This document shows, in pieces, positions 41,587-50,786 of a stretch of DNA of 64,000 bases. The stretch covers positions 759,682-823,681 of the forward strand of contig NZ_FTMN01000001.1 in assembly GCF_900155945.1 (NCBI RefSeq), given 5' to 3'. The notes beneath the pieces are model-generated. The model was not told the DNA's origin. It did no database searches and saw only the letters and a list, made by a program, of their open reading frames with translations. This stretch comes from Marinobacterium stanieri (GTDB lineage Bacteria > Pseudomonadota > Gammaproteobacteria > Pseudomonadales > Balneatricaceae). The position numbers and the translations under genes are program-made. Numbering within the stretch: position 1 is the first letter of the stretch; each line of letters begins with the position of its first letter.

Positions 41587-42915
41587 ATGTCGATCATGCC
41601 ACCCAAGGTCACCACCAGAAGCCACTTCACCCTGGCACTCTTGGCGATGGTCTACATTTTTTCCTTTATTGACCGCAACGTGATCGCCATCGTGATCGAA
41701 CCCATCAAGCAGGAGTTCGGTGCCTCGGACACACTGATGGGGCTATTGACCGGCCTGGCCTTTGCCGTGCTGTACGGCATTCTCGGTATTCCGTTGGGAC
41801 GGATGGTCGACATGGGCGCCGACCGACGCAAGATGATCTCCATCTGTTGCGGCCTCTGGAGTATTGCCACCATGGCCTGCGGCATGGCCAACAGTTTCTG
41901 GCAGCTGCTGATTGCCCGTATGACGGTTGCTGTGGGTGAAGCCGGGGGCATGGCACCTTCCGTTTCCATGGTGTCAGACCTCTATCCCAAATCCCGTCGT
42001 TCCACCGCCATGAGTATCTTCATGCTGGGGCCTCAGATGGGCTTGCTGATCGCTATGGTGTTGGGTGGTTATATCGCCCAGACGTACGGTTGGCGTACCA
42101 CGTTTATCTTTTTCGGTATTCCCGGGGTTCTGCTTGCCGCCACCCTGTGGCTGTTTACCCGCGATCCGGGACGAGGCGTATTCGATACCGAAGAGGAGCG
42201 CCGCCAAGCCAGGGAAGCCCGCAATATCAAGGCCGGCTCGCAAATCAAAAGCATCTTTCAGATCCGCGCCTTCGTCTTCCTGTGCCTGGGCGTGTCATTG
42301 ACGGGTGTGGTGGGTTACGGCTTCGGTATCTGGGCGCCCACGTTTCTGCTGCGCACCTACGAAATGCCACTGGCACAGGCCGGCTTCCTGTTCGGCATCG
42401 CCAGCGGCGTGTTTGCCATTCTCGGCACCCTCTGCTGTGGCTGGGTCTGTGACCGCCTGATCAAACGCGACACGCGCTGGCAGCTGGCCCTGCCCATTCT
42501 GGGCATATTGTTGAGCCTGCCCATGGGCATTGCTTTTCTACTCTGGCCGCAGACATCCAGTTTCAATCTGGCCGGTTTCGATATTCCGTTTGCCATGCTG
42601 TTCTGCGCCGGCTTTGCATTTTTCCAGAGCTGGTGGCCAACCCTGACCTTTGCTGCTGCCAGTCACCTGCTCACCAGCTCCCAACGTGCACTGGGGGCCG
42701 CCTTTATCAATCTGTTCATGACCCTGATCGGTGCCGGCCTTGGCCCCTTTGTGTCCGGCACCCTCAGTGATTTCTATACCCAGACAATGGGACCGGACGG
42801 CCTGCGCTGGTCGCTGGTAACCGTGCTCTGCCTGTTGCTGGCAAGCGCGCTTTTCTATGGCCTGGCCATCGGCCCTTACCAGCGTCGCCTCAAGCAGCTG
42901 GATGTGAGCATCTGA
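41587..42915 (+). CDS. MFS transporter
   Basis: A 442-residue major-facilitator protein with 12 predicted helices. The MFS motif A region after TM2 (GIPLGRMVDMGADRRK, about 60-75) and RxxxAVGEAGGMAPS in TM4 (about 113-127) match the spinster-like/ACS family. It is divergent from the metallo-hydrolase and precedes the Rieske gene. Uptake or export of a steroid carboxylate is plausible. A homologue lies at 55056-56378 in the same gene island. Confidence 0.87.
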   Translation: MSIMPPKVTTRSHFTLALLAMVYIFSFIDRNVIAIVIEPIKQEFGASDTLMGLLTGLAFAVLYGILGIPLGRMVDMGADRRKMISICCGLWSIATMACGMANSFWQLLIARMTVAVGEAGGMAPSVSMVSDLYPKSRRSTAMSIFMLGPQMGLLIAMVLGGYIAQTYGWRTTFIFFGIPGVLLAATLWLFTRDPGRGVFDTEEERRQAREARNIKAGSQIKSIFQIRAFVFLCLGVSLTGVVGYGFGIWAPTFLLRTYEMPLAQAGFLFGIASGVFAILGTLCCGWVCDRLIKRDTRWQLALPILGILLSLPMGIAFLLWPQTSSFNLAGFDIPFAMLFCAGFAFFQSWWPTLTFAAASHLLTSSQRALGAAFINLFMTLIGAGLGPFVSGTLSDFYTQTMGPDGLRWSLVTVLCLLLASALFYGLAIGPYQRRLKQLDVSI

Positions 42916-42955
42916 TACGACAGGGGTTGATCCAGATCATCCCCTTACTTCCATA

Positions 42956-42971
42956 TCGTCCAAACAGGGTA
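42956..42971 (+). promoter_or_regulatory. Steroid-regulon box 9 (two mismatches)
   Basis: TCGTCCAAACAGGGTA: perfect left half, right half with two mismatches. Its centre is 74 bp above the Rieske gene start, and CAGAAT (42994-42999) follows 22 nt later. The spacing fits the other sites, which is why I include it. Confidence 0.45.
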
Positions 42972-43036
42972 TGTCCCGATCCGAGTCGAAATTCAGAATC
43001 GACCGGGTGATAACAACAAGACCCAGGAGTTTCCCC

Positions 43037-44131
43037 ATGGCAACATCTCAGGACTACCGGCTCGGTGATTACACCTTTCCACGCGGCTGGTTCATGATTG
43101 CAACCTCAGACGAAATCAACACTCACAAGCCGCTGGCGGTGCGTTTTTTTGGTCGCGACTTCGCGCTGTATCGCGGTCAGGCAACCGGCAAGGTGGTTCT
43201 GCTGGATGCCTATTGCCCGCACATGAAAACGCACCTGGCTGCGCCCAACGATACCTCTTATGTGATCATCGATGGCGGAGGTACCAACATTGAAGGTGAC
43301 AGCATTCGCTGCCCCTACCACGCCTGGCGCTTCGGCCCGGATGGTCAGTGTGATGATATTCCTTACCACGAAGGCCCGATTCCGAAGACTGCCTGCGTGA
43401 AGTCCTGGACCGTCAAGGAAAGCCTGGGCGCTATCTGGGTCTGGCATGATCCTGAAGGTGGCGAGCCGGAGTGGAATCATCCGTCCCTGCCTGAATGGGA
43501 TGACGAATCCTGGGTGCAGTGGAAATATGATGATCTCGGCATGCTGGAACAGCACCCACAGGAAGTGATCGACAACATCTGCGACTACGGCCACCTGAGT
43601 CCGATCCACGGTTCGACCGTTCAGCGCTATGAGAACGAGTTCAAGGGCCACCTGGCGATTCAGCGCCAGTGCGGTCCGCACCGCACCCTGGTTGGTGACG
43701 ATGGCCATAGCCCGGTACTGCACACCATCACGACTTACCATGGGCCGGGTGTACTGGTGTCTTACCTGACCGGCTTGTACGAAGCCATTCTTTTTATCAC
43801 CCATACACCGGTGGAAGACGGCTCTATCCGTGTCTGGCACGCGCTGCTGGTGAAATCACCCAATGGCAACGCAAAAGTGACCATCGAAGACAAAATTGCG
43901 GCAGCCCAGTTCCAGGAATCCAGCCGTCTGGCGTTTGCCCAGGACTTTGAAGTCTGGACCAACAAGGCGCCCTGTCTGAACGGACTGTTTCTCCCCAGTG
44001 ACGGCCCCTTTATGAAGGCCCGTATCTGGTACAAGCAGTTCTACAACCCACGTGACCGCCGGGCTGAATTTGTGGATAAAGTCGATGGGGTTTATGTGCC
44101 CAAGGGTATAGATCCTTACACACAAAACTAA
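43037..44131 (+). CDS. kshA: Rieske non-heme iron oxygenase, 3-ketosteroid 9alpha-hydroxylase type
   Basis: A 364-residue oxygenase. The Rieske ligands are Cys-Pro-His (about 60-62) and Cys-Pro-Tyr-His (about 92-95), separated by a longer loop (29 residues) than in actinobacterial KshA. The mononuclear iron motif is NICDYGHLSPIHG (about 179-191: Asn, Asp, His, His). After KstD action, 9alpha-hydroxylation opens ring B to give a phenolic secosteroid. AGGAG precedes the ATG at 43037. The likely electron donor is the reductase at 16785-17825. KshA is the best call from context, though other steroid-ring positions cannot be excluded. Confidence 0.82.
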   Translation: MATSQDYRLGDYTFPRGWFMIATSDEINTHKPLAVRFFGRDFALYRGQATGKVVLLDAYCPHMKTHLAAPNDTSYVIIDGGGTNIEGDSIRCPYHAWRFGPDGQCDDIPYHEGPIPKTACVKSWTVKESLGAIWVWHDPEGGEPEWNHPSLPEWDDESWVQWKYDDLGMLEQHPQEVIDNICDYGHLSPIHGSTVQRYENEFKGHLAIQRQCGPHRTLVGDDGHSPVLHTITTYHGPGVLVSYLTGLYEAILFITHTPVEDGSIRVWHALLVKSPNGNAKVTIEDKIAAAQFQESSRLAFAQDFEVWTNKAPCLNGLFLPSDGPFMKARIWYKQFYNPRDRRAEFVDKVDGVYVPKGIDPYTQN

Positions 44132-44150
44132 GTAAAAACGTATGTAAATC

Positions 44151-44181
44151 AAGGCCTCGAGAGCAACCTCGGGGCCTTTTT
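44151..44181 (+). terminator. Terminator of the Rieske oxygenase gene
   Basis: AAGGCCTCGAG and CTCGGGGCCTT form an 11-bp stem (one G-T pair) with a 6-nt loop, followed by five T. Confidence 0.8.
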
Positions 44182-44210
44182 CATATCCCCTTTCAAACGC
44201 GCAACCAGCC

Positions 44211-44226
44211 TAGTCTTTTTAGACGA
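44211..44226 (+). promoter_or_regulatory. Steroid-regulon box 10
   Basis: TAGTCTTTTTAGACGA, a perfect dyad match, centre about 119 bp above the second DUF1329 gene. CAGAAC (44246-44251) begins 19 nt after it, leaving a leader of about 80 nt. Confidence 0.65.
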
Positions 44227-44337
44227 TTTTTTATCCAACCAACTCCAGAACAATCACCAAACAACAACAATAAAACCCACTGCCGCCCACTGAAAGATCG
44301 GTTGGTCTGACAGCTCGGGTTCACATCTGGAGGCAAG

Positions 44338-45729
44338 ATGAGAAAGCAGCAACTATGGAAGCCATTGGCCGCTTCCGTCGTCCTGGCACTGTCCGCATCC
44401 GCCCATGCCAAGGTTTCCCCTGAGGAAGCTGCCAAGCTGGGCAATGAACTGACCTGTATGGGTGGCATTGCCGCCGGTAACGAAGCAGGCACCATTCCCC
44501 CGTTTTCCGGCAAATGGTTAGGTACTCCCCCCGGTATCGAATACACACCTAACGTGGGTCAGCATCCGATTGACCCCTACCCTGATGACAAACCGATTCT
44601 GGAAATCAATGGCCAGAACTGGGAAGAGTACAAGGACAACCTGACCGAAGGACAGATTGCGCTCTTGCAACGCTTCCCCGATACCTATCGCATCCCGGTA
44701 TACGAAGGCCGTCGCGACTTCCGCTACCCGGATGAAATTTGTGAAATCGCCAAGAAAAACGCGGTCGAAGCCGAGCTGGTCGATGGCGGTATGGGTTTCA
44801 ACGGCTATATGGGCCCCATTCCCTTTCCGATCCCGTCCGGCGACAACCAGGCAATGCAGGTCCTGTCCAATCACAACTATCCCTACCGTGCCTTTACCGA
44901 GCAGTTGGAAATGCGCGACCTGGCCGATGTCAGCAGCAGCGGCAACATCACCTGGGGACGCACCCACAACGCCACGCTTAACGTGATTACGCTGCCGGAT
45001 CAAATCGGCAAACCTGTCGGTGAAATCATGGCATACAACGATACCGGCACCCTGCTGCCAACACGCGACAAGGGCAAGCGTACCGTCTCCATTGAGCCGA
45101 TGAACTTTGCCCAGGGCCAGCGCCTGGCCTGGACCTACAACCCCGGTACCCGCCGCGTGCGTCAGCTGCCCGAATACGGCTTTGATACCCCTGCTGCTGG
45201 CACCTCAGGCAAATTGACAATCGACCAGGACCGCCTGATGAACGGCTCTCCCGAGCGTTACGACTGGGAGCTGAAAGGTAAGCGCGAAATCTATGTACCG
45301 GCCAACGCCTACCGCGTACATGAAGAAAGCGTCTCCTATGATGACCTTCTGACAGTCAGCCACCCCAACCCTGATTACCTGCGCTACGAACTGCGCCGAG
45401 TCTGGGTACTGGAAGGTTCCCTCAAGGACACTCACCGTCACAAGTATGGCAAGCGTGTGATGTACATCGACGAGGACACTTGGCATGGCGTCATGAGCGA
45501 TTACTATGACACTCGCGGCGAGCTCGTAAACCACGCAATTCTCAATTATTACTACGCCTATGATATGAGCGCCTGGCAAGCCGGGACCAGCTTCTATCAT
45601 GACCTCTCCACCGGCGGCTATGTGGCTTACAACCTGTTCCAGGACCTGGAAAAAGGCCCCGTTCTGAATGCCGGCGGCATGTCACCGGATGACTTCACCC
45701 CAGCCGCACTGCGCCGTCGAGCCCACTAA
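44338..45729 (+). CDS. DUF1329 family exported protein (copy B)
   Basis: A 463-residue protein with a signal peptide (basic RKQQ start, hydrophobic stretch, ending ASAHA near 24). DUF1329 hallmarks are GTIPPFSGKW (about 51-60), DPYPDDKP (about 79-86) and GTRRVRQLPEYGFD (about 271-284). It is a clear paralogue of the protein at 7657-9036, including colinear aromatic segments. It is followed after 15 bp by a DUF1302 barrel. Probably periplasmic and part of an envelope route for steroids or lipids. Confidence 0.88.
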   Translation: MRKQQLWKPLAASVVLALSASAHAKVSPEEAAKLGNELTCMGGIAAGNEAGTIPPFSGKWLGTPPGIEYTPNVGQHPIDPYPDDKPILEINGQNWEEYKDNLTEGQIALLQRFPDTYRIPVYEGRRDFRYPDEICEIAKKNAVEAELVDGGMGFNGYMGPIPFPIPSGDNQAMQVLSNHNYPYRAFTEQLEMRDLADVSSSGNITWGRTHNATLNVITLPDQIGKPVGEIMAYNDTGTLLPTRDKGKRTVSIEPMNFAQGQRLAWTYNPGTRRVRQLPEYGFDTPAAGTSGKLTIDQDRLMNGSPERYDWELKGKREIYVPANAYRVHEESVSYDDLLTVSHPNPDYLRYELRRVWVLEGSLKDTHRHKYGKRVMYIDEDTWHGVMSDYYDTRGELVNHAILNYYYAYDMSAWQAGTSFYHDLSTGGYVAYNLFQDLEKGPVLNAGGMSPDDFTPAALRRRAH

Positions 45730-45744
45730 CGCGAGGATATGATC

Positions 45745-47262
45745 ATGACAGCATTCAAACCGAACCTGCTGGCCCTCGCCGTAGTGGCCGCCGGTATCAC
45801 TTCACAGGTACAAGCCGGTGAAAGCATTGAAATGGGCAACGGCCTGACCCTCGACTGGAAAGGCACACTCAGCTACAGCGCCGCAGCACGCCTGGAAGAC
45901 CGGGATGACAGTCTGACCAGCAGCGGCAACCGCAATTTTGATGAAGGCGACTTGACCGCCAACCGCCTGTCCCTGTTGATGGAAGGCCGTCTGCACAAGG
46001 GCAGCTCCGGTCTGGTGATGTCGGCCAGTACCTTCTACGACGATGTCTATCAGGACGACAAGTTCACCGATGATGCCCAGAAATACCACGGCGGCTACAC
46101 ACGCCTGCTCGATTTCTACGGCTATACCAGCTTTGAAGTGGGTGACAGCAGCTATCTGGATCTGCGTGCCGGTAAGCACGTGGTCGCCTGGGGTGAAGCC
46201 CTGTTCATGCCCAGCATGTCACTGGCACAGGGGCCATCGGATGGCACCAAGTCCGGTATCCCGGGCGTGGAAGTAAAGGATATCCTGCTGCCGGAAGATC
46301 AGGTTTCGGCCCAGTTCGAGGTCAACCCGAACTGGTCGCTGATGGCACACGCCCAGTACAACTGGCACCCGGTTCAGGTGCCCGAGCCGGGCAGTTACCT
46401 GAGCACCAGTGAGGCCGTGGGTGAAGGTGCGACCTGCCTCAGTGCCGCTCCGGGCGAGCCCTGCTATTTCGGCAATCGTCGAGGTAATATCGAACCGGAT
46501 AAAACCGGCCAGTGGGGTGTAGGTACCCGTTTCCGTACCAGCCTGGAAACGGAGTGGGGCCTCTACTACCTCAATTACCATGACCGTATCCCGTTGACGG
46601 AAGTGACCGTTAATCCGGATTTCAGCGCCGACTACCGCATCCGCTACTTCGACAATATCAACCTGTACGGTGCCACCATGACCACCTCGCTGGGCATGGC
46701 GTCAGTTGCCGCAGAGGTAACGTATAAGGAAGGTGCACCGGCTCTGGTGAATACCAGTTTCTTTGGCTCACCGGTTCCGACCGCGGCCCGTGCCGATATT
46801 CTGCAGACCAACGTCAACGCCATCGTCAATTTTGGTCGCTCCTGGCTGGCGGACACCGTCAACCTGACAACCGAGCTGGCCTACGTGGATATTCTGGATG
46901 TGGATACCCAGGGTCTTAACGGCGTACCGGGCAGTGCCACCAATGATCTGTATTACACCAACCATGGTCTGGCTTTCAGCAGCAGCCTGTCGCTGAGCTA
47001 TCCGGGTGTAACGGAGAGCTGGGATTTGAGTGTACCGATCAGCTATTCGCACCAGCTCAGCGGTCGAACACTGACCGGCGGCATTGGCGGTGAAGGTGAT
47101 CGTCGCTTCAGTGTCGGTGCCGATTTCACCCACCGCACAGGCCTGCAGGTTGGCGTGAAATACCTGACCTACATGGGTGATGCCAACGCTGATATCCCGG
47201 TTCATCAGAAACTCCTGACTGATCGCGACAACATCTCCTTGAGTGTGAAGTACGCGTTCTAA
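45745..47262 (+). CDS. DUF1302 family outer-membrane protein (copy B)
   Basis: A 505-residue protein with a signal peptide (LLALAVVAAGITSQVQA) and a beta-barrel-like body ending in Phe (SVKYAF). The RAGKHVVAWGEALFMPSMS motif (about 140-160) is shared with copy A. I use the second ATG (45745) because GAGG sits 8 nt before it, while the first ATG at 45739 is too close. A strong terminator follows. Together with copy A and the MMPL/YCF48 pair it forms a likely envelope module of the steroid regulon. Confidence 0.87.
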   Translation: MTAFKPNLLALAVVAAGITSQVQAGESIEMGNGLTLDWKGTLSYSAAARLEDRDDSLTSSGNRNFDEGDLTANRLSLLMEGRLHKGSSGLVMSASTFYDDVYQDDKFTDDAQKYHGGYTRLLDFYGYTSFEVGDSSYLDLRAGKHVVAWGEALFMPSMSLAQGPSDGTKSGIPGVEVKDILLPEDQVSAQFEVNPNWSLMAHAQYNWHPVQVPEPGSYLSTSEAVGEGATCLSAAPGEPCYFGNRRGNIEPDKTGQWGVGTRFRTSLETEWGLYYLNYHDRIPLTEVTVNPDFSADYRIRYFDNINLYGATMTTSLGMASVAAEVTYKEGAPALVNTSFFGSPVPTAARADILQTNVNAIVNFGRSWLADTVNLTTELAYVDILDVDTQGLNGVPGSATNDLYYTNHGLAFSSSLSLSYPGVTESWDLSVPISYSHQLSGRTLTGGIGGEGDRRFSVGADFTHRTGLQVGVKYLTYMGDANADIPVHQKLLTDRDNISLSVKYAF

Positions 47263-47293
47263 AGCGGTCTCTGACCAACCTTCTTCATTCATT

Positions 47294-47319
47294 CCGGCCT
47301 CATTTGAGGCCGGTTTTTT
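47294..47319 (+). terminator. Terminator of the DUF1329/DUF1302 operon B
   Basis: CCGGCCTC-ATTT-GAGGCCGG, a perfect 8-bp hairpin, followed by six T. Confidence 0.9.
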
Positions 47320-47333
47320 ATGCTTTAAGGCCA

Positions 47334-47364
47334 TAAAAAACGGCCACCCATTAGAGCAGCCGTT
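47334..47364 (-). terminator. Terminator of the ALDH/ECH operon
   Basis: Read leftward, AACGGC and GCCGTT pair around an 18-nt loop and are followed by a run of T. It faces the rightward terminator at 47294-47319, insulating the two convergent operons. Confidence 0.65.
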
Positions 47365-47393
47365 CAGATTCAAAGCTTTTGTCCTGTCTCAGA

Positions 47394-48137
47394 TCACTTG
47401 TTCACGAACGCATGAAGCGCCTGCTGTGCCGCTTCCTGCTGCAGCAGCTCCTCAAACAGATCCATTTCGGCCTTCATCAATGCATCCAGCTGGTCGCCGG
47501 ATGCCCGCTGCAAACGGCGGCGGGATTGTTGCACGGCTTCCGGGTCCAGGCTGGCCAGTTTACGTACGGCTTTATCCACCTGCTGACTCAGCTGGTCTGC
47601 TGGCAGTACGGCATTGATCAGGCCACATTGAGCCGCATCCTCCGCGGCACAGGGCTGCCCTAACACCAGCCACTCAAAGGCTTTTACATGCCCCGCCAGT
47701 TGCGGCAGCAACTGGGTACTACCGCCTTCCGGGCAAAGGCCCAGTGCCACAAACGGAAACATCAGGGCCGAGCCTTCGCTGGCGTACACCAGGTCACAGT
47801 GCAACAGCAGCGTGGCGCCTATACCCACCGCCTTGCCACGCACCTCCGCAACGATGGGCTTGCGACAGGCACGCAAGGCCCGCAGCAGGTACAGCGGCGG
47901 GTCGGTACGGCGTCCCTGTTCAGGCTCAGCGAGGAAGTCGGCGATATCATTGCCGGCACTGAAGCAGCCCCCCTCGGCAGAGAGGCGAATCACACGCACC
48001 TCTGCGTTCAGGTCGGCGGCATTCAGGCACTCGGTCAGGTCAGAATAGAGCTCCCGGTCGAAGGCGTTGCGCTTGTCGGCCCGGTTGAGCCTCAGATTCA
48101 GAACACCGTCCTCCAGGCTTTGCAGTAATGTACTCAT
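47394..48137 (-). CDS. Enoyl-CoA hydratase/isomerase (crotonase family)
   Basis: A 247-residue crotonase with CFSAGNDIADF (about 58-68) and a GKAVGIGATLLLHCDLVYAS segment (about 100-119). At the hydratase Glu positions it has GIGAT rather than GGGCE, which favours an isomerase-like or altered activity. It starts 5 bp after the aldehyde dehydrogenase stop, so the two are co-transcribed. Its substrate is probably a steroid-derived enoyl-CoA. Confidence 0.8.
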   Translation of the reverse strand: MSTLLQSLEDGVLNLRLNRADKRNAFDRELYSDLTECLNAADLNAEVRVIRLSAEGGCFSAGNDIADFLAEPEQGRRTDPPLYLLRALRACRKPIVAEVRGKAVGIGATLLLHCDLVYASEGSALMFPFVALGLCPEGGSTQLLPQLAGHVKAFEWLVLGQPCAAEDAAQCGLINAVLPADQLSQQVDKAVRKLASLDPEAVQQSRRRLQRASGDQLDALMKAEMDLFEELLQQEAAQQALHAFVNK

Positions 48138-48142
48138 GGGTC

Positions 48143-49588
48143 TTAGTCCTTGGTGACCTGTGCTCGCATCATCGTCTCGAACTGATCATGGTGCGGCGGC
48201 AACATGCCCCACTCTGCGCGCGGATCATAGGCCGGTGCACGGAATAAGGTTCGGGCGTGGCTGAATTCCAGGAAACCTTCATAGCCGTGATAGTGACCCA
48301 TACCGGAAGCGCCCACACCACCGAAGGGTGCTTCGTGCATGGCCGCGTGCATCAGCAGATCGTTGACGGTAACACCACCGGACAGGGTCTGTGTCAGCAC
48401 CTGCTGCTCTTCATCCTTGTCCTGACCGAAGTAATACAGCGCCAGCGGACGGCCACGGCTGTGGATATCATCAAATACCTCGTCCAGTTCGTTGTAGGTT
48501 TTGATGACCAGTGCCGAGCCGAAGATCTCTTCCTGCATGATCTGGCTGTCGGCCGGCGGATTGATCGCCAGGCGCAGAGGACGCTTGCGAGTGCTCGAAG
48601 CTGCATCCGGATGCGAGGATTCAATACGTACACCGCGGTCTTCGGCGTCGGCCAGGTAAGCTTCGACACGCTGCAAGTGGCTGTCGTTGACGGCTGCGAC
48701 CAGGTCCGGGTTGTCATCCACGGTTGGATAGAGGGCGCAGAAATGAGTTTTCAGCGCAGCGATGCTGGCTTCCAGCTTTTCGGCCGGCACATAGAGCACA
48801 TCTGGGCTGATACAGATCTGGCCACCGTTGGTGCCCTTGGCAATGGCCAGGCGACGGCAGGCGTCGTCCACATCAGCACTGCGCCCCAGAATCACCGGTG
48901 ACTTGCCCCCCAGCTCCAGCGTCACCGGCACCAGGTTCTCGGCGGCAGCACGCATGATTTTGCGCCCTACGGCGGTGCTGCCGGTAAAGACCAGATGGTT
49001 GAACGGCGAGCCGGCAAAAGCAGCGCCGATTTCAGCATCACCGGTAGCCACCGCGATCACTTCAGGATCCAAATGGGTACTGATCAGCTCGGCCACCAGC
49101 GCAGCGGTTTGAGGCACCACTTCCGAAGGTTTAAGAATGGCACGGTTGCCTGCTGCCAATGCGCACGCCAACGGGCTGAACAGGGTAAACAGAGGCGCGT
49201 TCCAGGTACCGATAATACCGACACTGCCCTTGGGTTGGTGCATGACCTCGGCTTCGCCCCCCATCTGGTCATAGGGTGCAAAAGGCGTGCGTGAGTCGGT
49301 TTCCAACCAGGTGTCCAGGTTGTCACGGGCATGCTTGAGCGACCCCAGCGAGCCGAGAATATCGTTCATGATCGAAAATGCACGCGGGCGACCACCGTTC
49401 TGGCCTTCACCAAAGTCGGCCCCCATGGCATCGGCCAGGGCATCGCAGTTATCCACCAGCAGATCGATCACCTGCTGAATGCGCGTCTTGCGGGTTTCGG
49501 CGCTGACCGCACCTGCACGATTAAAAGCCTGCTGCTGGGTCTCCAGAAGGGAATGGATACCGGCGGGTGTCGTTACGGCTGCAGCCAT
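48143..49588 (-). CDS. Aldehyde dehydrogenase (coniferyl-aldehyde dehydrogenase-like)
   Basis: A 481-residue class-3-type ALDH. It has IIGTWNAPLFTLFSPLACALAAGN (about 123-146), LELGGKSPVILG (about 223-234; Glu is the general base), the catalytic Cys in GGQICISPD (about 257-265) and the late EIFGSALVIKTY segment (about 352-363). The overall pattern is that of coniferyl-aldehyde dehydrogenases, which oxidise bulky aldehydes. In steroid degradation an ALDH oxidises the side-chain aldehyde to the acid before CoA ligation; that role is inferred. AAGGAG precedes the ATG at 49588. Confidence 0.85.
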   Translation of the reverse strand: MAAAVTTPAGIHSLLETQQQAFNRAGAVSAETRKTRIQQVIDLLVDNCDALADAMGADFGEGQNGGRPRAFSIMNDILGSLGSLKHARDNLDTWLETDSRTPFAPYDQMGGEAEVMHQPKGSVGIIGTWNAPLFTLFSPLACALAAGNRAILKPSEVVPQTAALVAELISTHLDPEVIAVATGDAEIGAAFAGSPFNHLVFTGSTAVGRKIMRAAAENLVPVTLELGGKSPVILGRSADVDDACRRLAIAKGTNGGQICISPDVLYVPAEKLEASIAALKTHFCALYPTVDDNPDLVAAVNDSHLQRVEAYLADAEDRGVRIESSHPDAASSTRKRPLRLAINPPADSQIMQEEIFGSALVIKTYNELDEVFDDIHSRGRPLALYYFGQDKDEEQQVLTQTLSGGVTVNDLLMHAAMHEAPFGGVGASGMGHYHGYEGFLEFSHARTLFRAPAYDPRAEWGMLPPHHDQFETMMRAQVTKD

Positions 49589-49678
49589 CGTTTTCTCCTT
49601 GGTTTCATCCGGCCATCGCAACGGCCGTCTTTATTTTTATGACCGTCACATTACTACCCCCTCTAGCGCATGAATACC

Positions 49679-49694
49679 TCGTCCGGACGGACGA
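49679..49694 (-). promoter_or_regulatory. Steroid-regulon box 11
   Basis: TCGTCCGGACGGACGA, a perfect dyad match, centre 98 bp above the aldehyde dehydrogenase start. GGTAAT (read leftward) begins about 20 nt after it. Confidence 0.68.
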
Positions 49695-49710
49695 GCTCGC
49701 GTTTCAGTCT

Positions 49711-49726
49711 TAGTCCATAAAGACGA
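49711..49726 (+). promoter_or_regulatory. Steroid-regulon box 12
   Basis: TAGTCCATAAAGACGA, a perfect dyad match, centre 68 bp above the flavin reductase start. CAATAC (49748-49753) begins 21 nt after it. With box 11 it gives each divergent operon its own site. Confidence 0.68.
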
Positions 49727-49786
49727 TGATCCCCCTTGTCACCGCTGCAATACTCGCCTCAGACTCACCGGCCAGCAGAGGCAGAT

Positions 49787-50755
49787 ATGACTAATAATAA
49801 CTTCGACTCCAAAGCCTTTCGTACTGCGCTTGGCACTTTCACTACGGGTGTCACCATCATTACAGCAACCGCCCAGGATGGCACTCCCGTCGGGATTACC
49901 GCCAACAGTTTCAACTCGGTTTCCCTGGACCCGCCTCTGGTGCTCTGGAGCCTGGCCAAAAATGCCAACAGCTTGCCGGTATTTACCGAATCCAAGTTCT
50001 GGAATGTTCATGTTCTGTCAGTCGAGCAGGAAGCGCTGTCGGGCCGTTTTGCTTCCCGCGGCGAAGACAAGTTTGCCGGCCTGGAGCTGGATGAAGGTCT
50101 GACAACCGCTCCCCTGCTCCCCAATTGCACGGCCCGTTTTCAATGCCGTACCGCCTTTATGCACGATGGCGGCGATCACATCATTTTTATTGGAGAAGTG
50201 CTCGGGTTTGACCAGAGCGCGCATCCTCCTCTGGTGTTTCAAAGCGGCCAGTATGCACTGGCGGCACTCAAGCCTCGTGAAGAGGTGCGCCTGACCAGAA
50301 GCGAACCGCCTCCCGAATGCAGTTACACCGAAGACCTGCTGGGCTACTTGCTGGGCCGCGCCCACTTCCAGCTGGTGAACCGGTTGCAGGTATTGCTGAA
50401 CGAGCAGGGACTGGACCAGCCACAGTTTTTCATTCTCTCGGTCCTCTGTATTCGCGACGGCCTGACATTGGACGACATCAATGAATATATCGCCTATACC
50501 GGCTCCGCCGTGGATCTGGCAGATATGGAATTGCTGATCAAGGGCGGCCATGTCGTGATCGAACAGGGGCGGTACCGTCTGACCGCCGATGGACGCGAAG
50601 CCTCGTTGCATCAGATCGCCCAGGCCAAAGCCGTGGAACAGGATGTGGTGGAAGCGTTGGGGCTGGGTGACGCCATGGCGCTCAAGCTGCTGCTCAAGCG
50701 CGTTATCGGGAGCACCGATCCGGGACTGCCGGACCTGTGGTCTGTACCTGCCTGA
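49787..50755 (+). CDS. Flavin reductase with C-terminal MarR-like domain (HsaB-like)
   Basis: A 322-residue protein. Residues 1-165 are a flavin-reductase domain (FRTALGTFTTGVTIITA, GITANSFNSVSLDPPLVLWS, SGRFASRGEDKFAGLE). Residues about 170-310 are a winged-helix, MarR-like region (LNEQGLDQPQFFILSVLCIRDGLTLDDIN...). This fusion matches the reductase of two-component p-hydroxyphenylacetate hydroxylase from Acinetobacter, whose extra domain is an effector-sensing inhibitor. It should supply reduced flavin to the HsaA-like oxygenase at 17994-19220. The start at 49787 has an AGAGG site. First gene of a long rightward operon. Confidence 0.85.
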   Translation: MTNNNFDSKAFRTALGTFTTGVTIITATAQDGTPVGITANSFNSVSLDPPLVLWSLAKNANSLPVFTESKFWNVHVLSVEQEALSGRFASRGEDKFAGLELDEGLTTAPLLPNCTARFQCRTAFMHDGGDHIIFIGEVLGFDQSAHPPLVFQSGQYALAALKPREEVRLTRSEPPPECSYTEDLLGYLLGRAHFQLVNRLQVLLNEQGLDQPQFFILSVLCIRDGLTLDDINEYIAYTGSAVDLADMELLIKGGHVVIEQGRYRLTADGREASLHQIAQAKAVEQDVVEALGLGDAMALKLLLKRVIGSTDPGLPDLWSVPA

Positions 50756-50786
50756 TTTTCTGAGTATCCAATCACAAGGAGTTTCC

